DNA from: Armatimonadota bacterium
GTDB taxonomy: Bacteria > Armatimonadota > JAAZEB01
Direction: 5' to 3'
Assembly: GCA_012841485.1 (NCBI GenBank)
Contig: DUUU01000476.1
Location: 1 to 19,424, forward strand
Length of the DNA stretch: 19,424 bases
This document shows, piece by piece, positions 7,664 to 13,881 of the stretch. The number at the start of each line of letters is the position of its first letter. Position 1 is the first letter of the stretch. A program made the translations under genes and the position numbers. The notes beneath the pieces are model-generated. The model searched no databases and had not been told where the DNA came from. It saw only the letters and a program-made list of their open reading frames with translations.

Positions 7664-8051
7664 CACTTCATCGCCTGTTCGGCGGGCACGGCCACCGCTC
7701 AACGCCCTTTTGAGAGCTTCGCCACGGAGGATGCGGGGGAGACTGTGGAAGACCGGCACCCGGCTCCCCTCCGGGATTGACCACGTCCTTCGTGGCAAGC
7801 GGCCCTTGCCAAGTGCCCTCCTCTGACCGACGCCCCTCAATCTATGGCACCTGGCGGCGCGAGGAGAAGCGCCCCGGATACGAGCCCCGGTTGGCCTCCC
7901 GATCCTGCGCGCCGGCGTGCTGCTCTTGATTCCCCCGCCCTGCGCGGGGGCGCAATCGATCCTCTCGTGGATCCGGCCCGGCAGGAGGCGGCAGGAGACC
8001 GTGGAATAGGAGATGCGGGAGGGCCAGCCCAACGGCCTGACTGAGGAGATT
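7664..8051. other. Intergenic region with several hairpins
   Basis: No gene is seen. There are three perfect hairpins: CCCGG/CCGGG near 7760, TGGCAAG-CGGCC-CTTGCCA at 7793-7811, and CCCCCGC-CCTGC-GCGGGGG at 7932-7950. None has a T tract. No convincing promoter for the downstream gene was found. Its ribosome site, GAGGAG, is at 8043-8048. Confidence 0.45.
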
Positions 8052-10133
8052 ATGGCGAAGACAGGCGTGCGATTGGAGGGCGGCGCAGAGGGTGCGCCGG
8101 AGAGAATCACCCTCGAAAACGACCGGCTCACCGCGACGCTGCATCGGGTGAGGGAGACCTATCACCTGGCAAGCTTGAAGGCGGGAGGCGAGTACGAACT
8201 GCTGGCAGAGCCATCGCCCCTTCTGTTCTGCTATGATGGCAAGGAGCACCTTGCCGTGCCCCTCCCTGGCGTTGTGGTGGAAGAGGAAACCCCCGAGGAG
8301 GCGCGCCTGCGCCTGGCGATGAACCGGGAGGGTCTGGCCATCGAACTCACCCTCTCGCTCAGGACCGGTCGGCCCTTTCTGGAGGTGGAGGCAACCTGCG
8401 TCTCTGCTAGGGACTGGCAAGGTCTGATCTACTTCTCCTGCCTACCGGCACCCGGTTTTACCCCCACGGCCTATCCATGGATCGCGGGGAAGACGCTCCA
8501 GGCGGAGGGCTTTGCCTACGCCAACTGCATGGGTGTTCCTCTGTTGACCGGCGACCCCCGCGGGCATGATGGCCATGTGCTCGCCCTCGGCTTTCCGCTC
8601 TCCGTCAACTACCGAGACCTCTTCTTCCATGCCGACACGCAGACGCGGCGCATGGTCGCCGGCATTGGCGAGGGGATCAGCCGGCCGGCCGCGCCGCCTC
8701 CGGATGACGAACCGGACGAGGCACCCGCGCCGGCACCTAAGCGCGGGCTCTTCAAATGGATCCGCCGCGAGCGCGAGCCAGAGCCCCCTCCCCCGCTCCC
8801 GCCCCTCTCGCTCTCCATCCCCTACCGGGCCGGAGTGGCGTACCGATTGCCCCTGCACGTATGGGCACTGACGGGTCAATACCGCAATCTGGCGGGCGAG
8901 TGGATAAAGGGCACGGGCTTTGTTTTCGACAATCCCGAGATCCGCTCGGTGCCCGAGTCGCTGGCAATGACGCTCGCATTTCTGAAGGACGGGGCGCCCT
9001 TCATCGATGGCAAAGGCTACCCGATGCGGTGCGCGCGGTACACCCGCGCTCCTGGCCAGGGAATCGGGGGCCACATCCACCTCTACGGGAACGCGGCGCT
9101 CGCCGCCGCCCTCTACCGGTGCTGGATCCGCTACCGCGAGGAGTGGATGTACGAGCGGGCAATCACGATCGCCGACTTCATCGTGGAGTCTCGCCGGCCA
9201 AACGGGCGCGTTCCCGAACTGATGGACCCCAACAGTGGCCAGTGGGCCCGCCTGGGCGACGGCACGCACTATGAAGGCGTGGGGCTTTGCATCGACGCGC
9301 TCCTCCGCCTCTACCAGCTCCGCCGCGATGCCGAGCACAAGGATGATATCCGGCTCAAGCGCACGGCCACCCGTTTCCTCGATCTCGCCCTCGAACAGCG
9401 CCGTCGCCGCATCGACCGCGAGCGACGCCGGGGAAAGCGCCGGCATGACCAGGAGACCGGTTTCCCCTACTCCGGAGCCGATGTGAGCGAGTCGACCAAC
9501 GTGAATATGCTGATCATCCTCGAGCGGGTAAGGCAGCTCACGCACGACCGGCGCATCGAGCATGTGCGTGCAGACGCAGAGAAGTGGGTCCTGCATAACG
9601 TCATCCACGACATGTCCTGGCGGGGCGGCGATCCCATCCATCGCGGCCTTGAAACGCGCTCGCTGTTGCGCTTCCTGGAGTATGCCGTTCTACGCTGCGA
9701 AGCCACCAAGGGAAAGCGCTATCTGGAGATCGCCGAGAGCCTGGCATCCTTTTTCATGCTCACGCTGGTGCCCAAAGACCTGGAGTGGTGCGCCGGACGA
9801 ACGAAGGGTTTGCAGATCGCCAACGCCGAGTGGCGCGCGCTCACGACATTCTACGCCGATCACGTGACCCCCGTGCCGGCGCTCCATCGCCTCGGCAAGC
9901 TGTGCAACGACCGCTTCTATGCCCAACTGGCGGATTACCTGGTGCACGTGGCGATGGTTGCCCAATGCGATGAGAAGGGCGTGCCTGGATACGGGGGATG
10001 GATGCCGGCGGTGAACTCCCCTGATGGCAACGCATTCCCGCTGAACGGGCTCCCCTACGATGGCGAGCTCTGCGTGACATCCATCGTGCCCGCGGTGCTG
10101 GAGACCTACCTCTATCTGACCGAGAAGAAGTAG
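8052..10133 (+). CDS. Six-hairpin-glycosidase-like protein of unknown specificity
   Basis: The protein has 693 residues. ATG 8052 follows AGGAG closely; an ATG at 8013 has no spaced ribosome site. The N-terminal ~200 residues look like a beta-sandwich. The C-terminal ~400 residues (for example EEWMYERAITIADFIVES, then DGTHYEGVGLCIDALLRLYQ) have the repeated helix pairs of alpha/alpha-toroid carbohydrate enzymes. Between them, residues ~208-255 form a linker rich in Pro, Asp/Glu and Arg (PAAPPPDDEPDEAPAPAP). No signal peptide is seen, so it is probably cytoplasmic. Catalytic residues cannot be assigned by eye, and it could be a hydrolase, lyase or epimerase. Phage-derived sequence begins about 15 bp after its stop codon and in the same frame, so the island abuts this gene. 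Confidence 0.65.
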   Translation: MAKTGVRLEGGAEGAPERITLENDRLTATLHRVRETYHLASLKAGGEYELLAEPSPLLFCYDGKEHLAVPLPGVVVEEETPEEARLRLAMNREGLAIELTLSLRTGRPFLEVEATCVSARDWQGLIYFSCLPAPGFTPTAYPWIAGKTLQAEGFAYANCMGVPLLTGDPRGHDGHVLALGFPLSVNYRDLFFHADTQTRRMVAGIGEGISRPAAPPPDDEPDEAPAPAPKRGLFKWIRREREPEPPPPLPPLSLSIPYRAGVAYRLPLHVWALTGQYRNLAGEWIKGTGFVFDNPEIRSVPESLAMTLAFLKDGAPFIDGKGYPMRCARYTRAPGQGIGGHIHLYGNAALAAALYRCWIRYREEWMYERAITIADFIVESRRPNGRVPELMDPNSGQWARLGDGTHYEGVGLCIDALLRLYQLRRDAEHKDDIRLKRTATRFLDLALEQRRRRIDRERRRGKRRHDQETGFPYSGADVSESTNVNMLIILERVRQLTHDRRIEHVRADAEKWVLHNVIHDMSWRGGDPIHRGLETRSLLRFLEYAVLRCEATKGKRYLEIAESLASFFMLTLVPKDLEWCAGRTKGLQIANAEWRALTTFYADHVTPVPALHRLGKLCNDRFYAQLADYLVHVAMVAQCDEKGVPGYGGWMPAVNSPDGNAFPLNGLPYDGELCVTSIVPAVLETYLYLTEKK

Positions 10134-10190
10134 CCGCCAGCCCACATTCGCTACAGCGAGGAATGGGGCACGACGCGCTATGCCAGGAGC

Positions 10191-10652
10191 TTGAAGGGTG
10201 TCCTGGGGAAAGAGGGGGCGCGGCAATGGATCGATACCGCGCGCAGGCGTGAAGCGCTCCAAAGACGGTTGCAGAACCTGTCCAGGGTTGATGTGCTTGT
10301 ATTGGGTAGTCTACGCCCGGGGATCGCAAGACTCTTCGCAGACGCAACGGACAATCTGCAAATCGTGCTCACAGGTCGACAACGGGAGCACTACCTACAG
10401 CGACATCCGGAAATGGTGGAATATGAGCGGTTGCTTGAGGACGTTGTTTGTCGGCCCGATAGGGTGCATCGCAATGAGCGTGACGACCAGGTAGCGAACT
10501 TCTACCGCCGGCTGGACGATCAGCACTTCCTACGTGCAACCGCGGTAATGCAACCGCGCGCGAGCAAGTGGAAGCACTCTGTTATCACATTCCGAATCGC
10601 GAGCGCTGAAGAGGTGCAAAGGAACAGACAGAAGCGGGTGTGGCCAAAGTAG
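10191..10652 (+). CDS. Orphan C-terminal fragment of a MuF-type phage head protein with toxin-like domain
   Basis: The frame is open with family similarity from 10149 (RYSEEWGTTRYARSL, the same peptide as in the next gene). Without an ATG, TTG 10191 is the first possible start, so this may be untranslated. Nucleotides 10149-10193 match 11367-11411 at 43 of 45 positions. After a weaker stretch (KGVLGKEGARQW versus RQILGPEEALRW) the sequences diverge completely. The C-terminal ~100 residues (LTGRQREHYLQRHPEMVEYE, a DP-like turn CRPDRV, then YRRLDDQHFLRATAV) resemble the PBECR group of phage-associated nuclease domains. That is my reading of the pattern, not a database result. The 5' part of the gene is absent, the layout expected for an orphan toxin-tip cassette. 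No immunity gene is visible. Confidence 0.6.
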   Translation: MKGVLGKEGARQWIDTARRREALQRRLQNLSRVDVLVLGSLRPGIARLFADATDNLQIVLTGRQREHYLQRHPEMVEYERLLEDVVCRPDRVHRNERDDQVANFYRRLDDQHFLRATAVMQPRASKWKHSVITFRIASAEEVQRNRQKRVWPK

Positions 10653-10738
10653 CCGCCTGGTGGGCCTGTCACCCCCACATCTCTTGTAATGCCCAACGGG
10701 CGCATAGTAGACAGATTATCTCTACCTCAGGCGGCTAC
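10649..10738 (-). ncRNA. Candidate structured element 1 (inverted repeat over the orphan gene's stop)
   Basis: The perfect 11-bp arms GTAGCCGCCTG (10649-10659) and CAGGCGGCTAC (10728-10738) enclose two smaller hairpins: GTGGG/CCCAC (10660-10664 with 10674-10678) and GCCC-AAC-GGGC (10691-10701). The stop codon TAG lies in the left arm. A minus-strand promoter-like sequence at 10754-10782 would start transcription about 10 nt before the right arm. The layout matches element 2. Strand and existence as an RNA are inferred. Confidence 0.35.
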
Positions 10739-10753
10739 CTCTTCTATAAGCAC

Positions 10754-10782
10754 AGCATAACATAGATTCGCATATCCTGCAA
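10754..10782 (-). promoter_or_regulatory. Promoter-like sequence, minus strand, facing element 1
   Basis: On the minus strand: TTGCAG (10782-10777), a 17-nt spacer, TATGCT (10759-10754). The surrounding ~60 bp are visibly more AT-rich than the rest of the window. Confidence 0.4.
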
Positions 10783-10847
10783 CCTGTGGATGCGGCAATC
10801 GCGGTGGATGGCGAGACGCTGAAGCCGCGGAAGCGGGAGAGGATAGA

Positions 10848-10922
10848 GGCCATCCGAGAGGGTGGTCCTTGGTGTTTGTGGGGGGGGCTGGTCAGAAATG
10901 GCCGGCCCCTCGTGATTCGCTG
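10848..10922 (+). repeat. Double-hairpin repeat, copy A
   Basis: About 86% identical to 12003-12074, with one 3-nt gap. Hairpin 1: GGCCATCC-GAGA-GGGTGGTC (10848-10867). Hairpin 2: 10-bp arms at 10884-10893 and 10900-10909 with loop AGAAAT. Two paired-arm differences from copy B keep the pair as G-U on the plus strand. They would be A-C mismatches on the minus strand, which suggests selection on a plus-strand RNA. The outermost two pairs of hairpin 1 in copy B are lost here. The next open frame starts inside this repeat. Confidence 0.6.
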
Positions 10923-11864
10923 TTGACGGGCTTGATGACCGGCCAGAACCCGCGGAAGATCGCGCGGCTGGTACGCCAGGCGTTTGGGGTGCCGCTCTCG
11001 CGGGCGCTGACGATCAGCCGGACGGAGGTGTTGCGGGCGTATCGGGAGAGCACACGCCGAACGTATCAGGCTAACAGACACCTCATTCGGGGATGGCGGT
11101 GGCTAGCCGCCCATAGCCGGCGCACGTGCGCGATGTGCCTGGCGATGGATGGGAGCATCCACTCACTCGAGGAGCAGCTCGTCGATCATCCCAACGGCCG
11201 GTGTGCCATGACCCCCGTATTGGTGGATGAGGAGCCGCCGGCGCGGGAGACAGGCGAGCAGTGGCTGGAACGGCAGAAGCCGGATGTACAGGAGCGGGTG
11301 CTTGGAAAGGCGGGCGCCGAGGCCTACCGCGCCGGCGCGGTGACGCTGCAGGACTTCGTGGGCCGTCGCTACAGCGAGGAGTGGGGCACGACGCGCTACG
11401 CCAGGAGCTTGCGCCAGATACTGGGGCCGGAAGAGGCGCTGCGGTGGCGGCGGGAGGCGCTGGTTCGCGCGAAGGCCGTATCGGAGTCGCTGCGCCCAGC
11501 GCGTTTCGTCGGCGCTGCCCGCGGGCGGTTTGGCGAGTTGCTTGAGGAACGGTCTGGCACGCGAGTGGTGCGGGTGGTTCCTGCCGTTGTGGAGCACTAT
11601 CGGAAGCACGCCGGCCAATTCGACCTGAGGCGCGCAGAGGCGCTGTTGCCCACGGTGCTAGCGGATCCGCTGAAGGTGGTGCAGGGGAAGAAGGCCACGA
11701 CACTGGTAGCCGTTGGGGAGTATGACGCGGAGCATTATCTGGTGGTTCCAGTGAAGTCGCTGCCCGGCGAGAACTGGCTGGAGACGTTGTATATCGACCG
11801 GAAGCAGAAGTTCGAGGACAGGAAATGGGTTGTTGGCGGAATGATCTTCAAGAGAAGAGACTGA
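10869..11864 (+). CDS. 5'-truncated MuF-type phage head morphogenesis protein with toxin-like C-terminal domain
   Basis: The open frame has 331 codons from TTG 10869. The first ~17 codons only translate the hairpin repeat. Family-like sequence begins near LLTGLMTGQNPRKIARLVRQ, and ATG 10935 is an alternative start. Neither start has a good ribosome site, and the usual N-terminal region of this family is missing. Core MuF signatures are present: LTISRTEVLRAYRES, WRWLAAHSRRTCAMC, and DHPNGRCAM with the conserved Cys/His pattern. Proteins of this family bind portal or capsid and sit in phage heads. The C-terminal ~100 residues (LPTVLADPLKVVQGKKATTL, then YLVVPVKSLPG, then ETLYIDRK) resemble a PBECR-type nuclease fold and differ from the orphan fragment upstream. 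No portal, terminase or capsid genes are nearby, so this is a remnant or a domesticated piece. Confidence 0.75.
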   Translation: MVFVGGAGQKWPAPRDSLLTGLMTGQNPRKIARLVRQAFGVPLSRALTISRTEVLRAYRESTRRTYQANRHLIRGWRWLAAHSRRTCAMCLAMDGSIHSLEEQLVDHPNGRCAMTPVLVDEEPPARETGEQWLERQKPDVQERVLGKAGAEAYRAGAVTLQDFVGRRYSEEWGTTRYARSLRQILGPEEALRWRREALVRAKAVSESLRPARFVGAARGRFGELLEERSGTRVVRVVPAVVEHYRKHAGQFDLRRAEALLPTVLADPLKVVQGKKATTLVAVGEYDAEHYLVVPVKSLPGENWLETLYIDRKQKFEDRKWVVGGMIFKRRD

Positions 11865-11939
11865 ACGCCCGGCTGGGCGGGCCGCTCCAGCATCAATCCC
11901 CTCGCGGGGTAATGGTGCCCTTTCCACCTCGGGCGTTCA
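11862..11939 (-). ncRNA. Candidate structured element 2 (inverted repeat over the MuF gene's stop)
   Basis: The perfect 10-bp arms TGAACGCCCG (11862-11871) and CGGGCGTTCA (11930-11939) enclose GCTGG/CCAGC (11872-11876 with 11887-11891) and a long hairpin with core CCCC-TCGC-GGGG (11898-11909). The stop codon TGA is in the left arm. On the minus strand, a near-consensus promoter (11948-11976) would start transcription at about 11941, almost exactly at the arm. The inner minus-strand sequence, with GTGGAAAGG near its start and GGGGATTGATG at its end, resembles a single CRISPR repeat. Confidence 0.4.
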
Positions 11940-11947
11940 TTGACATC

Positions 11948-11976
11948 ATTATAGCAGACTGAGGCGCAACTGTCGA
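11948..11976 (-). promoter_or_regulatory. Sigma-70-type promoter, minus strand, facing element 2
   Basis: On the minus strand: TCGACA (11976-11971), a 17-nt spacer, TATAAT (11953-11948). The -10 box is perfect. No minus-strand gene lies downstream, only element 2 and the antisense of the MuF gene. Confidence 0.55.
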
Positions 11977-12000
11977 GTTGTTCACGAGAAGTAGAAGACA

Positions 12001-12074
12001 GGGGCCATCCGAGAGGGTGGCCCCTGGTGATTCTGGGGCTGGCCCGAAATGGCCGGCCCCTGCTGATTCCAGGA
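12001..12074 (+). repeat. Double-hairpin repeat, copy B
   Basis: Hairpin 1: 10-bp arms 12001-12010 and 12015-12024 with GNRA loop GAGA. Hairpin 2: 10-bp arms 12035-12044 and 12051-12060 with loop CGAAAT and one G-U pair. Hairpin 2 ends 10 bp before the AGGAG ribosome site of the small gene at 12083, so in the parent phage it probably lay in a leader. Confidence 0.65.
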
Positions 12075-12082
12075 GCACAACG

Positions 12083-12283
12083 ATGGAAGAGACCAAGGTC
12101 CAGGAGACCACCGGGGGCGGCCAGGAGCCGCAGAACCAGCAGCAGGCCGCATTCGTCAGAATAATGAAAAGAAGTCTCTCTGCCAGGCGTGGCACGGGTT
12201 CGTGGGCGCTGTCCCCGAAAACACTCTGCTTCCGGGTGCTTGTAGTAGCAACGGTGTGTCACCAGACAAGAGACTTCTCTTGA
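12083..12283 (+). pseudogene. Remnant of a phage gene following MuF (scaffold-like start)
   Basis: ATG 12083 has a well-placed AGGAG at 12071-12075. The first ~24 codons, beginning MEETKVQETTGGG and followed by a Gln-rich stretch, look like the acidic, Gln-rich N-terminus of a phage scaffolding protein. That gene often follows the MuF gene, so the guess rests mostly on position. At about 12157 the sequence changes character, where the terminal-inverted-repeat element begins. The remaining ~42 codons are rich in Ser, Arg and Cys and end at a stop inside the element's right arm. It is probably non-functional. Confidence 0.4.
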
Positions 12284-12292
12284 AGTATTCTG
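12157..12292. mobile_element. 136-bp element with imperfect terminal inverted repeats (MITE-like)
   Basis: The left end, CAGAATA...AGAAGTCTCT, and the right end, AGAGACTTCT...TATTCTG, are inverted repeats of about 24 bp with a few mismatches and one indel. The element interrupts the small phage gene. It has no coding capacity and I found no clear target-site duplication. It could instead be one large hairpin. Confidence 0.35.
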
Positions 12293-12303
12293 ATGAATAC
12301 TTC
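12282..12303. repeat. Perfect hairpin GAAGTATTC-TGAT-GAATACTTC-type
   Basis: 9-bp arms (12282-12290, 12295-12303) and a 4-nt loop. It overlaps the right end of the MITE-like element. No T tract follows. Confidence 0.5.
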
Positions 12304-12318
12304 GGGCTAGAGACCTGC

Positions 12319-12344
12319 GGGGATCGCGCCGGGGCGCGATCCCC
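12319..12344 (-). terminator. Hairpin after the polysaccharide-export operon
   Basis: GGGGATCGCGCC (12319-12330) pairs perfectly with 12333-12344. It starts 9 bp past the stop of the Wzz-like gene and is the obvious end-of-operon structure. There is no U tract on the minus strand, so termination would not be of the classical intrinsic type. Confidence 0.5.
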
Positions 12345-12353
12345 ACTCTGCGA

Positions 12354-13721
12354 TCACATCCCCATATCTTGCAGCGACTGCCTCAGCCACCGCGTGAAGG
12401 CGACAACCGCCACACTCAGCCCCCCGATAATGGCTCCGGCGATGCTCCAGTAGTAGAGCTCCCAGCCATTGGGGCGCTTGGGCAGAATGGGGGGATCCAG
12501 CATGACAAACTGCGGGCCGCGGCTCTCCACGATCAGCTGCGCCCGGAGATACTCCGAGCGCAGGAGGGTCAGCCGGCTGCGCTCGTCGCGCAGATCAGCC
12601 TGAAGTTGGGCATAGCGCACTTGCGCCGCGGGCAGGTCCTCCAGGCGTTCGCGAATCTCCGTCGCGCACTGCCGCAGGCCATCCACTCGCGCTTGCGCGG
12701 TGACTACTCGGACCACCGCGTCTCTCACGAGGGGAGAGCTGCCCTTCTCGACACTCTCGAGCTGGCGCGCGATCTCCTTCTCCAGGCTCTTGCGCGAGAT
12801 GTTGAGTGCCTGCCGTGCCTGTACCACTTCCGCCCGCCGGTCCGTGAACTTCTCGCGAAGGAGGGCCAGATCCGCTTCTTTCTGGGCCACGTCCTGATAG
12901 AGCGACCGGATGAGCATGCTCTCTGACCCGGCGGGATCCTGGGCCGCGCGGATCATCTTCTTGGCGGTCTCGGTCGTGGCCTGCATGCTCGACTTGGCGA
13001 CGTTCGCATCCACCTCGGCGTTCGTCAGGTCGCGCTGGATGTCGTTCAGGATCTGGCTCAGTGCCTGAACCTGAGTATCGGGCGGGGAGCCACCCAGGCC
13101 ACGCTGAAGCTTGACGATCTCGCGCTGGATACGCGCGCAGCTCGCCTCTGCATCTTCAACATTGTCTCGCAGGAAGTCGACGTTGCGCGCCGCCGGATCG
13201 AGGCTCAGGTCCTCCACCGAACGCTTCAGGGTCTCGATGGCCGCTTCCACCACGGCCCGTGCCCGCTGGGGGTCGCGGTCGGTGAAACTCACCCGCAGAT
13301 CACCCGCCTTGCCCTCCTGGCAGACGAACCGCTCATGAAACCGCAGGATGGAACGCTCTAGCGAGCGGTTCCATTCCTTGGCGAGATCGAAGCGGTTGAT
13401 CAGATCCACCGTGACTTTACGGCTGGTGAGGATCAGCGCCGCCGTCGAGGGGCTCGTTCCCGGTCGGGGCACCGAGAGCACCCCCTGCATCAGGGGAACG
13501 GAGGGTTGATCGGCGGTCGCGCCTCCCTCGGAGGGCGCGCTCGATGTCGATGCCCCGCTGCTTCCCTTGGCGCCCGGGAAGAGCAACACCGTAGAAGAGG
13601 TATAGTAGCGCGGGATCAGCCAGACGATCCCGGTGACGATCCCCGCTCCCAGAGCCGCCCCTACGAGCGTCCGGAAGAGGAGCGTCCAGAACCCCAGGCC
13701 AGTTGCGTTCTTACGTGCCAT
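12354..13721 (-). CDS. Wzz/PCP-type polysaccharide co-polymerase (chain-length determinant)
   Basis: The protein has 455 residues. Transmembrane helix 1 is at ~11-37 (FWTLLFRTLVGAALGAGIVT and onward). A long periplasmic region follows, with extended heptad-like helices (~150-400). A proline motif, DPPILPKRP, comes just before transmembrane helix 2 (~420-445). This is the standard layout of Wzz-family proteins, which set polymer length and contact the exporter. No cytoplasmic tyrosine-kinase domain follows, unlike BY-kinase fusions. Residues ~50-85 form a Ser/Gly/Pro-rich low-complexity loop not usual in the family. The start ATG 13721 has only a weak ribosome site. It lies 160 bp after the Wza-like gene on the same strand, so the two probably form an operon. 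No glycosyltransferases are in the window. Confidence 0.85.
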   Translation of the reverse strand: MARKNATGLGFWTLLFRTLVGAALGAGIVTGIVWLIPRYYTSSTVLLFPGAKGSSGASTSSAPSEGGATADQPSVPLMQGVLSVPRPGTSPSTAALILTSRKVTVDLINRFDLAKEWNRSLERSILRFHERFVCQEGKAGDLRVSFTDRDPQRARAVVEAAIETLKRSVEDLSLDPAARNVDFLRDNVEDAEASCARIQREIVKLQRGLGGSPPDTQVQALSQILNDIQRDLTNAEVDANVAKSSMQATTETAKKMIRAAQDPAGSESMLIRSLYQDVAQKEADLALLREKFTDRRAEVVQARQALNISRKSLEKEIARQLESVEKGSSPLVRDAVVRVVTAQARVDGLRQCATEIRERLEDLPAAQVRYAQLQADLRDERSRLTLLRSEYLRAQLIVESRGPQFVMLDPPILPKRPNGWELYYWSIAGAIIGGLSVAVVAFTRWLRQSLQDMGM

Positions 13722-13850
13722 ATATGATTGCCTTCGCTGATTGCGGCCTCACCGGACGGGTTGTCCCCCGGCACACCACGCCGTTGCCAGGCGCCCAGGC
13801 GCGCAGCGGCCGGCGGCCACCCGCGTCCATGCGCGGTCGCCACACCCTCG

Positions 13851-13877
13851 GTGTTCGTCTCTTTCCCCCGTGGTTGC
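13851..13877. repeat. Dispersed repeat, copy 3 of 3 (27 bp)
   Basis: It lies in the gap between the two polysaccharide-export genes and shares the GTG-TTCG start and CCCGTGG end with 714-740 and 5083-5109. As it is inside a likely operon it would be transcribed. Confidence 0.4.
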
Positions 13878-13881
13878 ACCC

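Noticed and set aside
10691..10697. GCCCAAC, which fits the inverse core of an integron attC site, after an orphan gene
   Set aside because: There is no GTTRRRY partner at the expected distance and the outer arms do not carry the core pair, so the element is not an attC site.
10653..10868. A possible immunity gene between the orphan toxin-like fragment and the MuF gene
   Set aside because: No frame of useful length with a start and ribosome site exists on either strand; the space is taken by inverted repeats and the hairpin repeat.
11893..11929. A CRISPR array
   Set aside because: There is only one repeat-like unit, with no spacers and no cas genes in the window. It is kept only as a solitary repeat-like hypothesis.
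11862..11939. Element 2 as a tRNA (78 nt with a closing stem)
   Set aside because: The outer stem is 10 bp, and no T-loop (GTTCRA), D-loop or anticodon arm pattern is present.
10649..11939. Retron-type msr/msd elements bounded by inverted arms
   Set aside because: There is no reverse transcriptase gene in or near the island.
11846..12285. 12-nt inverted match CTTCAAGAGAAG (11846-11857) with 12274-12285
   Set aside because: The sequence is itself nearly palindromic and lies in coding sequence on the left, so it is most likely coincidental.
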